From NCBI GenBank assembly GCA_026770585.1, contig MU647099.1, positions 111,480 to 127,015 of the forward strand: 15,536 nucleotides of DNA, given 5' to 3'. This document shows positions 7,350 to 14,517 of the stretch, in pieces. Below the pieces are notes generated by a model. The model searched no databases, had not been told where the DNA came from, and saw only the letters and a list, made by a program, of their open reading frames with translations. Position numbers and translations under genes: made by a program. Each line of letters starts with the position of its first letter. Within the stretch, counting starts at the first letter, position 1. This DNA is from Baffinella frigidus. Its lineage: Eukaryota > Cryptophyceae > Cryptomonadales > Baffinellaceae.

Positions 7350-7391
7350 AAAAACGCGTCTTTGTCCCGTGGGGACCCGACTCCCAGCTCA
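7350..7391 (+). CDS. Candidate exon near a duplicated 16-mer
   Basis: The acceptor TTTCCCACAG is followed by an open stretch ending before GTCTGTC. The attractive frame reads EKRVFVPWGPDSQL, but phase from the exon ending at 7034 would favour KNASLSRGDPTPSS. The 16-mer GCGTCTTTGTCCCGTG occurs here and also near 7247 after another acceptor-like CCACAG, suggesting exon duplication. The function is unknown. Confidence 0.25.
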
Positions 7392-7439
7392 GGTCTGTCG
7401 AAACCCTCCCCCCCACGCGGACCTGGCTTATCAAATCAA

Positions 7440-7473
7440 AGAGGGAGGGAGGGAGGGAGGGAGGGAGGGAGGC
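7440..7473. repeat. GGGA tetranucleotide repeat
   Basis: About eight GGGA units. Confidence 0.9.
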
Positions 7474-7584
7474 TGCCAGCCCTGCATCGGTGGTAAGCGA
7501 ACGTTGATGACAATAGGATAACTCATGCTAGGCTTGCCCCTGACTCTACTGACCTGTGTACATTAGGGGAAACCCCTACACAAT

Positions 7585-7700
7585 CACATTTTTTGTTCTC
7601 CTTTCATCTTCGGTGGCTGGCTGATCTCACCTCACATCCCCACCACATTTTCTCTCCTTTCATCTTTGGTGTCTGCCTGATGTAACCTCACATCCCCCAC
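7585..7700 (+). repeat. Tandem duplication of ~58 bp
   Basis: Copies 7585-7643 and 7644-7700 share TCTCCTTTCATCTT(C/T)GGTG, CTG(G/C)CTGAT and ACCTCACATCCCC. No coding content. Confidence 0.75.
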
Positions 7701-7875
7701 ACAATCCCCACACAACCCACCTCACCTTGTGGGGTATCCGTGGTTGGAGCCCTTACACTTCAACCGTGGGATACCATGAGCCTCAAAAAGGCTGACTTGG
7801 GCTCGGTGTGTATGCGAGCGCGCGCCCACTTGGGCAGCCTCAAACACCCCAAGAGAGCCACCCTCTATCCCCTCT

Positions 7876-8000
7876 TCACGAGCCTCTGCACTGGAGAGCG
7901 AAACGCGATCCGAAAGCAAACATGCTTTCTCTGCAGATCCCTTCTACGGAACGGCGTGTCGTTGGGCTATGTTGGGAGAAATTAAAACCTAAAGGACTTA
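7876..8000 (+). repeat. Family B dispersed repeat, full copy
   Basis: TCACGAGCCTCTGCACTGGA through GCTATGTTGGGAGAAATTAA to AAAACCTAAAGGACTT. It matches the reverse complement of 9229-9359 with only a few differences. Spurious short frames run through it. Confidence 0.85.
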
Positions 8001-8519
8001 AACGACACTCGCTCGAATGTCGACAGAGGCCGCTTTCGCCCGCCATGTGATGATCATCGGTGACCAATTCATACCGCAGGACCGTTTTGGTCTGAGTTGG
8101 TTTGACACAGATCAAAGTCGCAGACCCAAACCAGAGTGGTGTTCTAGCTCTCTCTCTGTCTAATTGGGCACACCAATTTGGTGCGTCCTCGCTCTTTTCC
8201 GCTCCAAAGTTGACGGATGAGTACCGCAAACCCAGCATGACAACTTGAGTATAGTCGGCCGATCCGAGTGAGGCAGAGCTAGGCGTTGCGGTTTGATTCG
8301 ACTTGTCGCACCCCCTCCCTCCCGCGTAAATCCCGACTCTCCGTGCGGTTGCCCAGGCTCGTGGACAGACCAGCGGCAGCCTTGCGGCGCAAAACAGAGT
8401 CGAAGCTTCTGCACAAGGATGGCACCCCTGCGGCGGGAAGGGCCCGCCTCGGCAAGGAAACGCACAGCAGCGTGCCGCCGCAGCAGGCACGAGCACCCCG
8501 CGTACCGCCTACCACATCC

Positions 8520-8538
8520 CGCATGCTGTGGCATGCGG
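8520..8538. repeat. Short perfect hairpin GCATGC
   Basis: CCCGCATGC-TGTG-GCATGCGGG (from 8518 to 8539). The region around it, roughly 8040-8730, is otherwise unique sequence in which I see no convincing gene despite several open frames. Confidence 0.6.
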
Positions 8539-8732
8539 GGTGCCTCGCTCGGAACCCCCCGCACTCCCCACCAGAGTCCTTGCTTCTGCAGAGTCCTTGC
8601 GGCAGTGCTCGGCCAGCACTCCGAGTGGCGATGTCCCTTTGAGCCATTGAAAGGGCCAAATGTACTCGAATGTACTTTTGAACTTAGGAACTGAACGGAC
8701 GCCCGAGCAGATCGAATTTCCGGCGATCTCGC

Positions 8733-8866
8733 TTCGCGTGTATCTTGGGGCTTTGTATTAAACCCGCATCGCCGCTCACTCTTACTTCGACACGGGTTTA
8801 GGGTTTGGGGTTTAAGGTTTACAACCCACGTGGGGAGATAGCTGATAATCAGCGCTTCGCGTGTAT
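8733..8866 (+). repeat. Family C repeat, copy 2, with telomere-like insert
   Basis: GGCTTTGTATTAAACCCGCA, then TCGCCGCTCACTCTTACTTC and, after a heptamer insert, GAGATAGCTGATAATC. Confidence 0.6.
8790..8825. repeat. G-rich telomere-like insert within a family C repeat
   Basis: GGGTTTAGGGTTTGGGG and similar units, about 35 bases, interrupt sequence that other family C copies carry without it. Confidence 0.7.
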
Positions 8867-8910
8867 TTAGCTTTCGCTTCGATGATTCTCGCGATTGTCG
8901 ACCCTAAGCG

Positions 8911-8985
8911 TCCTTTAGGTCCTTTAGGGTTTGAATGCTCCCAACATAGTTGGACACCTTGGCCTTCCGTGGAAAGGATCCACAG
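8911..8985 (-). repeat. Family B repeat, diverged copy
   Basis: TCCTTTAGGTCCTTTAGGG, then CCCAACATAGTTGGACACC and CCGTGGAAAGGATCCACAGG, matching the 3' part of the other copies. Confidence 0.7.
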
Positions 8986-9029
8986 GATGGAGACGCGAAC
9001 GTTTCCTGGCTTGGCCAAGCGCGCCCCTG

Positions 9030-9228
9030 CAATCCTAAACCTTTCTACTTAAACCCTGCACCCTCAACCCCAAGCCATACCCTAAACCCCTGCCCCTGCC
9101 CCGAGGTGCAAAACGCGCGACAATGGGAGACCCTAAACCCCAAACCCTAAACCCTAAACCCTAAAACCTAAACCCTAAACCCTAAACCTTGAACCCTAAA
9201 CCCTAAACCCTAAACCCTAAACCCTAAA
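9030..9228. repeat. Telomere-like array
   Basis: C-rich heptamers, well preserved from 9130 to 9228, ending exactly where a family B repeat begins at 9229. Confidence 0.9.
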
Positions 9229-9359
9229 GTCCTTTAGGTCCTTTAGGTTTTAATTTCGCCCAACATAGCCCAACGACACGCCGTTCCGTAGAAAGGATCT
9301 GCAGAGAAAGCATTTTTGCTTTCGGATCGCGTTTCGCTCTCCAGTGCAGAGGCTCGTGA
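9229..9359 (-). repeat. Family B dispersed repeat, inverted copy
   Basis: Reverse complement of 7876-8000, bounded on both sides by telomere heptamers. Confidence 0.85.
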
Positions 9360-9391
9360 ACCCTAAACCCTAAACCCTAAACCTGAAGCAG
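9360..9391. repeat. Short telomere-like array before the SAM exon
   Basis: Three CCCTAAA units then CCTGAAGCAG, which serves as the acceptor of the SAM exon. It starts directly after a family B repeat. Confidence 0.85.
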
Positions 9392-9598
9392 GAAGGGCAG
9401 CACTTGGCGTCCGGGTCGGTGCAGGCGCTGCTGGGCGAGTGGGACCTGGCGCGGCACTTGGCAGTGTTTGCGGCGCTCGGCGTGGACTCGGTACGCGACC
9501 TGCAGTGGCTCACGGACCAAGATGTCGCGGCGCTCGAGATCCCAACGGTTGCGAAGCGCAAGGTGCAGGCGATGCTTCACTGGTGGCGCGCGACTTAA
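9392..9598 (+). CDS. Terminal exon encoding a SAM (sterile alpha motif) domain
   Basis: After the acceptor CTGAAGCAG (to 9391) the frame is open for 68 codons to TAA. It begins EGQHLASGSVQALLGEWDL. The sequence has the pattern of a SAM helical bundle: ALLGEWDLARHLAVF, then LGVDSVRDLQWLTDQDVAAL, then the closing helix KRKVQAMLHWW. SAM domains are small protein-protein (sometimes RNA or lipid) interaction modules, often at the C-terminus of multidomain proteins, as here. The codons are GC-rich at third positions, unlike the flanks. It is preceded by telomere-like CCCTAAA repeats, so earlier exons lie upstream of an intron I cannot delimit, and I found none with confidence. An ATTAAA poly(A)-like signal lies 35 bases past the stop, inside a family C repeat. 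Confidence 0.75.
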   Translation, partial: EGQHLASGSVQALLGEWDLARHLAVFAALGVDSVRDLQWLTDQDVAALEIPTVAKRKVQAMLHWWRAT

Positions 9599-9614
9599 GA
9601 GTAGTCTTGCTGCT

Positions 9615-9840
9615 TGCTGCTTGGTGCTTTTTATTAAACTCAAAATCGCCTACCACGCCTACCCCAGCCACAGACCTCTTCACGTGGCACACCATCGTGG
9701 TGCGGAGATAGGAAATCATCTGCGTTTGAGCTCCTCAGCCCAGGCTATTGAGGCCGTGACCGAGCCCCTTTGCCCCCCCACACCCCAAAAACCAAAAACC
9801 AGGCATTAAGCCTTCCTTTGTTGGGATCCAGTGTGGTGTT
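9615..9840 (+). repeat. Family C repeat, copy 3, long form
   Basis: TTGGTGCTTTTTATTAAACT, then GGAGATAGGAAATCATCTGC, GCCGTGACCGAGCCCC and AAAAACCAGGCATTAAGCCT. The right part is shared with 10080-10190. The ATTAAA near 9633 could act as poly(A) signal for the SAM gene. Confidence 0.6.
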
Positions 9841-9992
9841 CATTGATAATGGCGAAGGTGTTGTTTCTTTTTCATTCCTCGTTGATATCTAGATTTTTGG
9901 ATGATCTTTTGCCTCTGTTCTCGAAAGCTATCAGGTTTGGGTGGTGGTTTACGGTGTGGGCAGTGTGTTGTGTGGTGATCTGCGAATTCCCA

Positions 9993-10190
9993 GCTTTGGT
10001 GCTTTGGTGCTGTGTATTACACTCACATCGAAGACCACGCCCAGCTCACTCTTGAGGGGATGGAAACAATCTACGGATGCGCTCCCTGACCCGACCCACG
10101 CAGGCCCGACCGAGTTCCCTCCCCACCCCCTCAAGCACCAAAAACCAGGCATCACGCCTTTCCCTGTTTGAATCCGAACTGTGTAAGGTG
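9993..10190 (+). repeat. Family C repeat, copy 4, long form
   Basis: TTGGTGCTGTGTATTACACT, then GCCCGACCGAGTTCCC and AAAAACCAGGCATCACGCCT, in the same order as 9615-9840 but diverged. Confidence 0.6.
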
Positions 10191-10255
10191 TAGGGTGTAG
10201 GGTGTAGGGTGTAAGGTGTAGGGTGCAGGGTTTGGTGTAGTGTAGTTTGTAGGGT
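10183..10255. repeat. TGTAGGG heptamer array
   Basis: A G-rich variant with units GTGTAGG/GTGTAAG, distinct from the TTTAGGG type, directly downstream of the second family C/CAGGC repeat copy. Confidence 0.8.
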
Positions 10256-10295
10256 GGTGTCCTCAACCCTCCACCTGAAAGCAAGGGATTGACAT

Positions 10296-10354
10296 CCAAA
10301 CGGCGCGTGTCCGCCTATGTTGGGAGCTCGAAGAACCTAAAGGACCTAACGGAC
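10296..10354 (+). repeat. Family B repeat, partial copy
   Basis: GTGTCCGCCTATGTTGGGAG, then CTCGAAGAACCTAAAGGACC, the same 3' segment as at 11097-11145. Confidence 0.75.
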
Positions 10355-10363
10355 TGAAGAAGA

Positions 10364-10518
10364 TGTGAGCCTCGGTCGGACAGGTGACGAGCCACGGTGG
10401 TTGACTAATGAAGGTATCTTTGATCTCGCTTGTGTGTCGGGCCTGGGCCTGCGTGGCCTCTCTCCTCCAAGCGGGGTCTCGTCTTTGAGGCTCGTCGCCT
10501 GTCCGACCGAGGCTCACA
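10364..10518. repeat. Long inverted repeat, two 30-bp arms
   Basis: The left arm 10364-10393 (TGTGAGCCTCGGTCGGACAG...) and right arm 10489-10518 match with one mismatch around a 95-base unique centre. No recognised element; no flanking duplication noted. Confidence 0.85.
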
Positions 10519-10657
10519 AAGCAGATGCTGGGCCAGACGCCGCCGAAGCCTCTCTCGCCCTCCGAAGTGTGCCAAATCGAGCATGTGGTGTCAGTCATTT
10601 CCTTCGGCCAGAGTGTCTAATTCGAAGGTCTGGTGCACGGGTCTAATCGAGGACAGC

Positions 10658-10878
10658 GGAGTTGAGCGCGTGTCTTGTACAGGGGTACCTCGCTCAAAAG
10701 AACCCCCCCCCCCCCTAGGACCACCTTAGGACCCTAGGCATGGTCCTACTGTAGGGTCCTAGGGTAGAGCGGTTTCGTATGAGCGAGGTACCCCTGCACA
10801 CGCACTGAATTTAAGGTCCACACCGACCGAGTTGAGCGCGTGCCTAAATCGCACATGCACTGAATTGAGGGTCCACAC
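10658..10878 (+). repeat. Tandem ~50-bp duplication, first copy interrupted by family A
   Basis: GAGTTGAGCGCGTG is followed, after removal of the element at 10680-10796, by CACTGAATT(T/G)A(A/G)GGTCCACAC in both copies. Confidence 0.7.
10680..10796. mobile_element. Family A hairpin element, copy 1
   Basis: 117 bases starting CAGGGGTACCTCGCTCA and ending with its near inverse GAGCGAGGTACCCCTG. TA precedes it and CA follows. There is a C-run in the left half and a palindromic core around CCTACTGTAGGGTCCTAGG. It has no coding capacity, so it is MITE-like. It interrupts the first of two tandem copies of a ~50-bp sequence. Confidence 0.8.
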
Positions 10879-10975
10879 ACCCGTTTTTCGCGGACCTTAA
10901 CAAACTTTGATTATTGAAGGTCCGCACACCAGGGTCCTCAAAATGGTGTGACCTTCAAATCGAGTAACCCCTGTA

Positions 10976-11230
10976 CAGGGGTACCTCCCTCATGAGAAAC
11001 TGCCTCCCCCTAGCCGGTTTCTGCCGCGATCCTTCTGCACCGGGGGGCCTGATGTGATCCGAAAGGAAGCATGGCCTTTCTGCAGGATAAGTTCCGGTGT
11101 CCGCCTATGGCGGGAGCTCGAAGAACCTCAAGGACCTAAAGGACCCTAGGACCCTACAGTAGGCCTATGCCTAGGGCCCTATGGTGGTCCTAGGGGGGGG
11201 GGGCGGTTTCTTATGAGCGAAGTACCCCTG
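10976..11230. mobile_element. Family A element, copy 2, with nested family B insert
   Basis: The left terminus CAGGGGTACCTCCCTCATGAG at 10976 and right terminus TTATGAGCGAAGTACCCCTG at 11230 are flanked by TA on both sides. The middle (about 11017-11145) is a family B repeat. Without it the element would have the normal ~120-base length. Confidence 0.8.
11027..11145 (+). repeat. Family B repeat nested in family A copy 2
   Basis: GATCCGAAAGGAAGCATGGC, CTTTCTGCAGG and GTGTCCGCCTATGGCGGGAG occur in the order of the full copy, inside a family A element. Confidence 0.75.
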
Positions 11231-11394
11231 TAGTGGGAGTTTCGGGCCGCGCATAAAAGTGTGCAACGCCAGAGAGCTCAAGTCAGCCAATCGTGGGCAT
11301 TTCACTCACAGCGTCGCACACTTACACACCACGTGTCGTAACACACCTCACTTGCAAATCATGCGTCCTACCCGCAGCGCGCGCACCTCACGTA

Positions 11395-11468
11395 CACGGG
11401 TACCTCGCTCATAAGGAAGCGCCTCCACTCTAGGACCACCACAGGGCCCCAGGCATAGCCCTACTGTA
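11395..11468. mobile_element. Family A element, copy 3, truncated
   Basis: The left two-thirds (CACGGGTACCTCGCTCATAAG to CATAGCCCTACTGTA), preceded by TA. The right arm is missing and the sequence passes directly into the 3' end of the coiled-coil gene, supplying its stop codon. Confidence 0.75.
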
Positions 11469-12447
11469 CGATGCCATCCCCTGTCGACCATGTCGTCATC
11501 CGCCCCCTGAGAGAGCCCTCCTGGCGGGTAGCGAGGGGGGATTTGGCGGCACGGGTGGGGGACTGGGACGAAGATTCGGAGGAGAGGGGACGCGCGCTCA
11601 AGCCCGGGCCTTCCGCGGAGAGACTGCGCCCCGTGAAGATGACGTCATCATCCGCCGGTGATGTCTTCATCCGCCCTCTGAAAGAGCCCTCCTGGCGGGC
11701 AGCGAGGGGGGGGTTCGCGACACGGGTTGCACGGGTGGGGGACGAAGACAGGCGGGTAGCGAGGGGGGATTTGGCGGCGCGGGTGGGCGACGAAGATTCG
11801 GAGGAGAGGGCACGATCATCCTCGGTGGAGCGAAGACGCCCCCTGGAAGAGCCTTTGTCGGAGGGCGTGCGGAACCTGAAGGACTCTTTAAACTCCGTTT
11901 TGAGGTGGATGTATCCTTTGGGCTCCACGATCGTGTCCTCGAGGTAGGTCCAGCGTTGCTCCTGCCGCTGCGCGGAAAGGCGGAGGTCGTAGAGCCTTGC
12001 CTTGAGCGCCTTCACGTACGCCGAGTCGTTCTCGTGCCCGTGGGCACGCGCCGCGACCAGATCCTTCCCCAGCTTCGTGATATTCGCTTGGTTGGTCTTG
12101 CGAGTTTTGGTCAAATCCTCACGCTCTGCCTTGAGAACCGTCATGATTTTCGACATCTCGTCATGCTTTTTGACATCTTCCACCACGAGGCCGACGTTGC
12201 GCTCCCCCTTGCCAGGTTGCTCAGCGAGCCCGATGTGCGCTTCGCCCCACTCCGCCACCGTGGAACCAGGTGGCGGACTGAAGGACTCAGTGTTGATGTG
12301 GACGTCAGCTTCCCGGTGGAAGAGGTCGACGGCTCCGTTGCTTGGGTGCGGCGCCTCGACGCGGTCCTCGTTGGCTCCGTCGTCGGCGGCGGCGAGCCCG
12401 ACGTGCGTTTGGATGTTCTTGATTGTCTCCAGGCCCCACGCGAGCAT
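11461..12447 (-). CDS. Coiled-coil protein with Ser/Arg-rich repeated C-terminal tail
   Basis: The longest open frame in the window. I start at the ATG at 12447 (MLAWGLETIKN); the frame extends upstream to 12516 but has no further ATG there. The product is about 328 residues. An acidic N-terminal third has three spaced (V/I)GL motifs (THVGL, AHIGL, NVGL). A central charged helical region (about residues 115-200; MTVLKAEREDLTKTRKTNQ, then KALKARLYDLRLSAQRQEQR) looks like a coiled coil. The tail carries repeats of SSESSSPTRAAKSPLATR and QEGS(F/L)RGRM. The opposite strand has long open frames of antisense-type composition. No enzyme motif is visible; a structural or scaffold role is only a guess. 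The stop codon lies inside a truncated family A repeat, so the original C-terminus may have been longer. Divergent from the TPR gene. Confidence 0.6.
   Translation of the reverse strand: MLAWGLETIKNIQTHVGLAAADDGANEDRVEAPHPSNGAVDLFHREADVHINTESFSPPPGSTVAEWGEAHIGLAEQPGKGERNVGLVVEDVKKHDEMSKIMTVLKAEREDLTKTRKTNQANITKLGKDLVAARAHGHENDSAYVKALKARLYDLRLSAQRQEQRWTYLEDTIVEPKGYIHLKTEFKESFRFRTPSDKGSSRGRLRSTEDDRALSSESSSPTRAAKSPLATRLSSSPTRATRVANPPLAARQEGSFRGRMKTSPADDDVIFTGRSLSAEGPGLSARPLSSESSSQSPTRAAKSPLATRQEGSLRGRMTTWSTGDGIVQ
11498..11812. repeat. Internal repeats in the tail of the coiled-coil gene
   Basis: Three related blocks (about 11498-11591, 11668-11750, 11750-11812) contain GCGAGGGGGGATTTGGCGGC and GAAGATTCGGAGGAGAGGG. 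They encode the repeated SPTRAAKSPLATR tail on the minus strand. Confidence 0.75.
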
Positions 12448-12465
12448 GGGCCACCTTTTTAGCCC

Positions 12466-12497
12466 TTGGCGATGCCCGCAAGATCGAGGTCGCGCTC
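12466..12497 (+). repeat. 32-bp copy of a TPR-exon segment
   Basis: Identical to 13737-13768 inside TPR exon 3 (the part encoding GDARKIEVAL). Here it lies upstream of the TPR gene, next to the palindrome and just ahead of the coiled-coil gene start on the other strand. Confidence 0.85.
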
Positions 12498-12504
12498 TCG
12501 TGTT

Positions 12505-12536
12505 CCTCCTAAGCAAGTCATGACTTGCTTAGGAGG
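12505..12536. repeat. Perfect 32-bp palindrome between divergent genes
   Basis: CCTCCTAAGCAAGTCA is followed directly by its reverse complement with no loop. It lies between the coiled-coil gene start (12447) and the TPR gene start (12755). It could form a cruciform or bind a dimeric factor; nothing in the sequence decides. Confidence 0.85.
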
Positions 12537-12754
12537 CCATACAGTACTAGGTGGACTTTACAACACCCAAATGTACACGGAGGGTATTTTTGTCACAGAC
12601 GGCTGACGCATCCAGAATAGAAGGGCGGGATGTGGCTGTCATCTGGACACGACCGTGTGCCAAAGTAACGAGATTCGTATCCTCTTTTTACCCCCACCCC
12701 CCCATATCCCCAGATTTTGAGATCCTACACCCCCAAACACACCGCCGACTTTCA

Positions 12755-13921
12755 ATGACGTACGCCGACGAGATGGCGAAGATGCGCGCGGCAGCGGCCG
12801 CGTTGCTCGGTGTGCCGCGCTCCTCTCACGCCAGCGTCTCGTGCCCGGCGCTCGAGTCCTCGATGGCGAATCGTGCCGCGTATCCTAGGAATCGGGCAGC
12901 ATCAACCCTCTTCACGCAGTCAACCGCCGCGCAGCGCCCCGCGCGCGCCCCGTCGCGCGACAGACAGGTTCGAACCAAGAAGATTCTCAAGGCGGAGGAG
13001 TTGTCTGTCAAGGAGAGGATGCGAAAGGACGCGCCAGCGCGTCCGCTCGACTCGCGGCTGAAGACCGCGAAGGCCAAGACGGACCGCGCGACGGATCTCG
13101 ACGACCGTGGTGAGTCTGAGGAGGCTCTGGTGCAGCTCAAGGAGGCGCTCACCATCTACGAGGAGCTGAGGGAGGAGGTACGAGAGTTCCCAGGAGGGGG
13201 AACACACTTTGTTGAGGGTGGTTTGTGCTGGTGCCCATCCGTGCCGCACTCCCTGACCTGGCCTACACTCGCAGAGGTTTCAAGTGAACGTGGAGATCGC
13301 TGCAACCTACGACACCATCGCCACCGTCTACAGGCACCAGGTCTAAACCCTAAACCCTAAACCCCAAACCCCAAACCCCAAACCCCAAACCCTGAACCCT
13401 AAACCATAAACCAGGGTAAATACACGGAAGCGCTTGAGAAATGCAAGAAGAGCATCGCGGTTGGGATCAAGGCGCTGGGCGAGAACCACCCGGACATGGC
13501 CGCTAGATACGGCAACCTCGGCACCGTCCTCTTGCACCAAGGCAAGTACGAGATGGCGCTGGGGCAGTTCGAGAAGTGCCTCGCGATCCAGAGCAAGGCG
13601 CTGGGCAAAGAGCACTCGAGCCTCGCGACGACGCACGGCAACATCGGCAGCGTGTTCTTGCACCAGGGCAAGCACGAGATGGCGCTGGAGGAGTACACGC
13701 TGAGCGTCGCGATCTACAGCAACACCGGCCGTGTCTTTGGCGATGCCCGCAAGATCGAGGTCGCGCTCGAGCAGTACAAGCAGTGCGTCGCGACGCTCTC
13801 CGCGAAAGTGTGTCAGGATGCCCGCACGGCATCCAGGATCTCCGGAGCATGCTCCCGCGAGGCTGGGAAGGGCGTTTTCTCGCGCTTCCGTGAGGACACA
13901 TGCGCGGACGCTTGTGGGTGA
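12755..13921 (+). CDS. Three-exon tetratricopeptide repeat (TPR) protein
   Basis: Exon 1 12755-13177 (ATG in MTYADEMAKM), exon 2 13275-13340 and exon 3 13415-13921 (TGA); all junctions are phase 0, giving about 331 residues. The N-terminal ~120 residues are basic and low in complexity. From TIYEELREE on there are consecutive TPR helices with the repeat YxxLGxVxxHQGKYExAL: DTIATVYRHQGKYTEALEKC, GNLGTVLLHQGKYEMALGQF, GNIGSVFLHQGKHEMALEEY, NTGRVFGDARKIEVALEQY. The arrangement and the GENHPD/GKEHSS linkers resemble kinesin-light-chain-type TPRs, which bind partner proteins. Intron 1 (97 bases) is ordinary; intron 2 (74 bases) is almost pure telomere heptamers. The last ~45 residues after ATLSAK are not TPR-like and may be read-through past a missed donor. 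AATAAA lies 122 bases after the stop. Confidence 0.8.
13341..13414 (+). other. Intron 2 of the TPR gene, made of telomere-type heptamers
   Basis: The sequence from GTCTAAACCC to ATAAACCAG consists of about ten 7-base units (CCCTAAA, CCCCAAA, CCCTGAA). The flanking exons join in phase 0 inside a TPR motif (VYRHQ-GKYTEAL), so removal is needed to restore the repeat. No other sequence is present in it. Confidence 0.8.
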
Positions 13922-14042
13922 GTGTCAGGACGGGAGTCCTACACGGGCCCGCCTCGGGCGGAGATGAGGTCGTATATCTAGACATTAGACGTGAGCCTAT
14001 TTCGGGGGGAATCCGCCTCACGAGGACTCCCCTTCTGGTGTC

Positions 14043-14048
14043 AATAAA
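14043..14048 (+). promoter_or_regulatory. Poly(A) signal AATAAA
   Basis: Canonical AATAAA, 122 bases downstream of the TPR stop codon and upstream of the first right-hand family A element. This is a plausible 3' end of that transcript. Confidence 0.4.
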
Positions 14049-14173
14049 GTACTGGCATCCAGAGTCAGGGTGTTTTCCGCGGCGCTCGGGGTGGAGAGTG
14101 TTTCCCGTAGGTCCCAACTTGGAAATTTGAGGCCCGGGGGGGCGCAGGGCCTCTCTTTCAGTCATCAATCATA

Positions 14174-14290
14174 CAGGGGTACCCCGCTCATAAGAAACTG
14201 CGCCCCCTCTAGGACCACCATAGGGCCCTGGGCATAGGCCTACTGTAGGGTTGTAGGAGGAGGCGGTTTCTTATGAGCGAGGTACCCCTG
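14174..14290. mobile_element. Family A element, copy 4, intact
   Basis: 117 bases, CAGGGGTACC to GGTACCCCTG, with TA on both sides. The right arm contains an ATG read as MSEVPLY, an artefactual start. Confidence 0.85.
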
Positions 14291-14398
14291 TACCCTCCGT
14301 CACAGCTGGACTCTGTCCTCCCAGGATGCACACTCTCCTACTCAGACTCAGCTTCAGTGGGGGCGCATACATGGCGGCCGTGCTGGCAGCAGCAAAGG

Positions 14399-14470
14399 TC
14401 TCTCACTCTCCCACTCTCTCACTCTCTCACTCTCTCACTCTGTCTCTCTGTCACTCTCCCACTCTCCTCG
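14399..14470. repeat. CACTCTCT microsatellite
   Basis: CT-rich 8-10 base units beginning right after a donor-like AAAG|GTCTCT. The preceding frame MHTLLLRLSFSGGAYMAAV could be an exon but is unsupported. Confidence 0.85.
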
Positions 14471-14517
14471 TCTCGAGCAAAAACGGATTCACTCGGATAA
14501 CTCCCATCTCCTCCCAT

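Noticed and set aside
7876-8659. Minus-strand frames of 126-206 residues
   Set aside because: They overlap one another in several frames, run through a family B repeat, and show no domain or splice-site support.
9831-10055. 74-residue hydrophobic frame as a small membrane protein
   Set aside because: It runs into a family C repeat copy; the hydrophobicity follows from T-rich sequence and there is no supporting feature.
11471-12523. Plus-strand frames opposite the coiled-coil gene (158, 185 and 173 residues)
   Set aside because: Composition typical of antisense of a GC-rich gene; the minus strand gives a continuous frame with a plausible coiled coil and repeated tail. The first plus-strand frame is not fully excluded.
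14273-14500. Frame beginning MSEVPLYPPSQ
   Set aside because: Its ATG is inside the inverted terminus of a family A element and it runs into a CT microsatellite; the start is an artefact.
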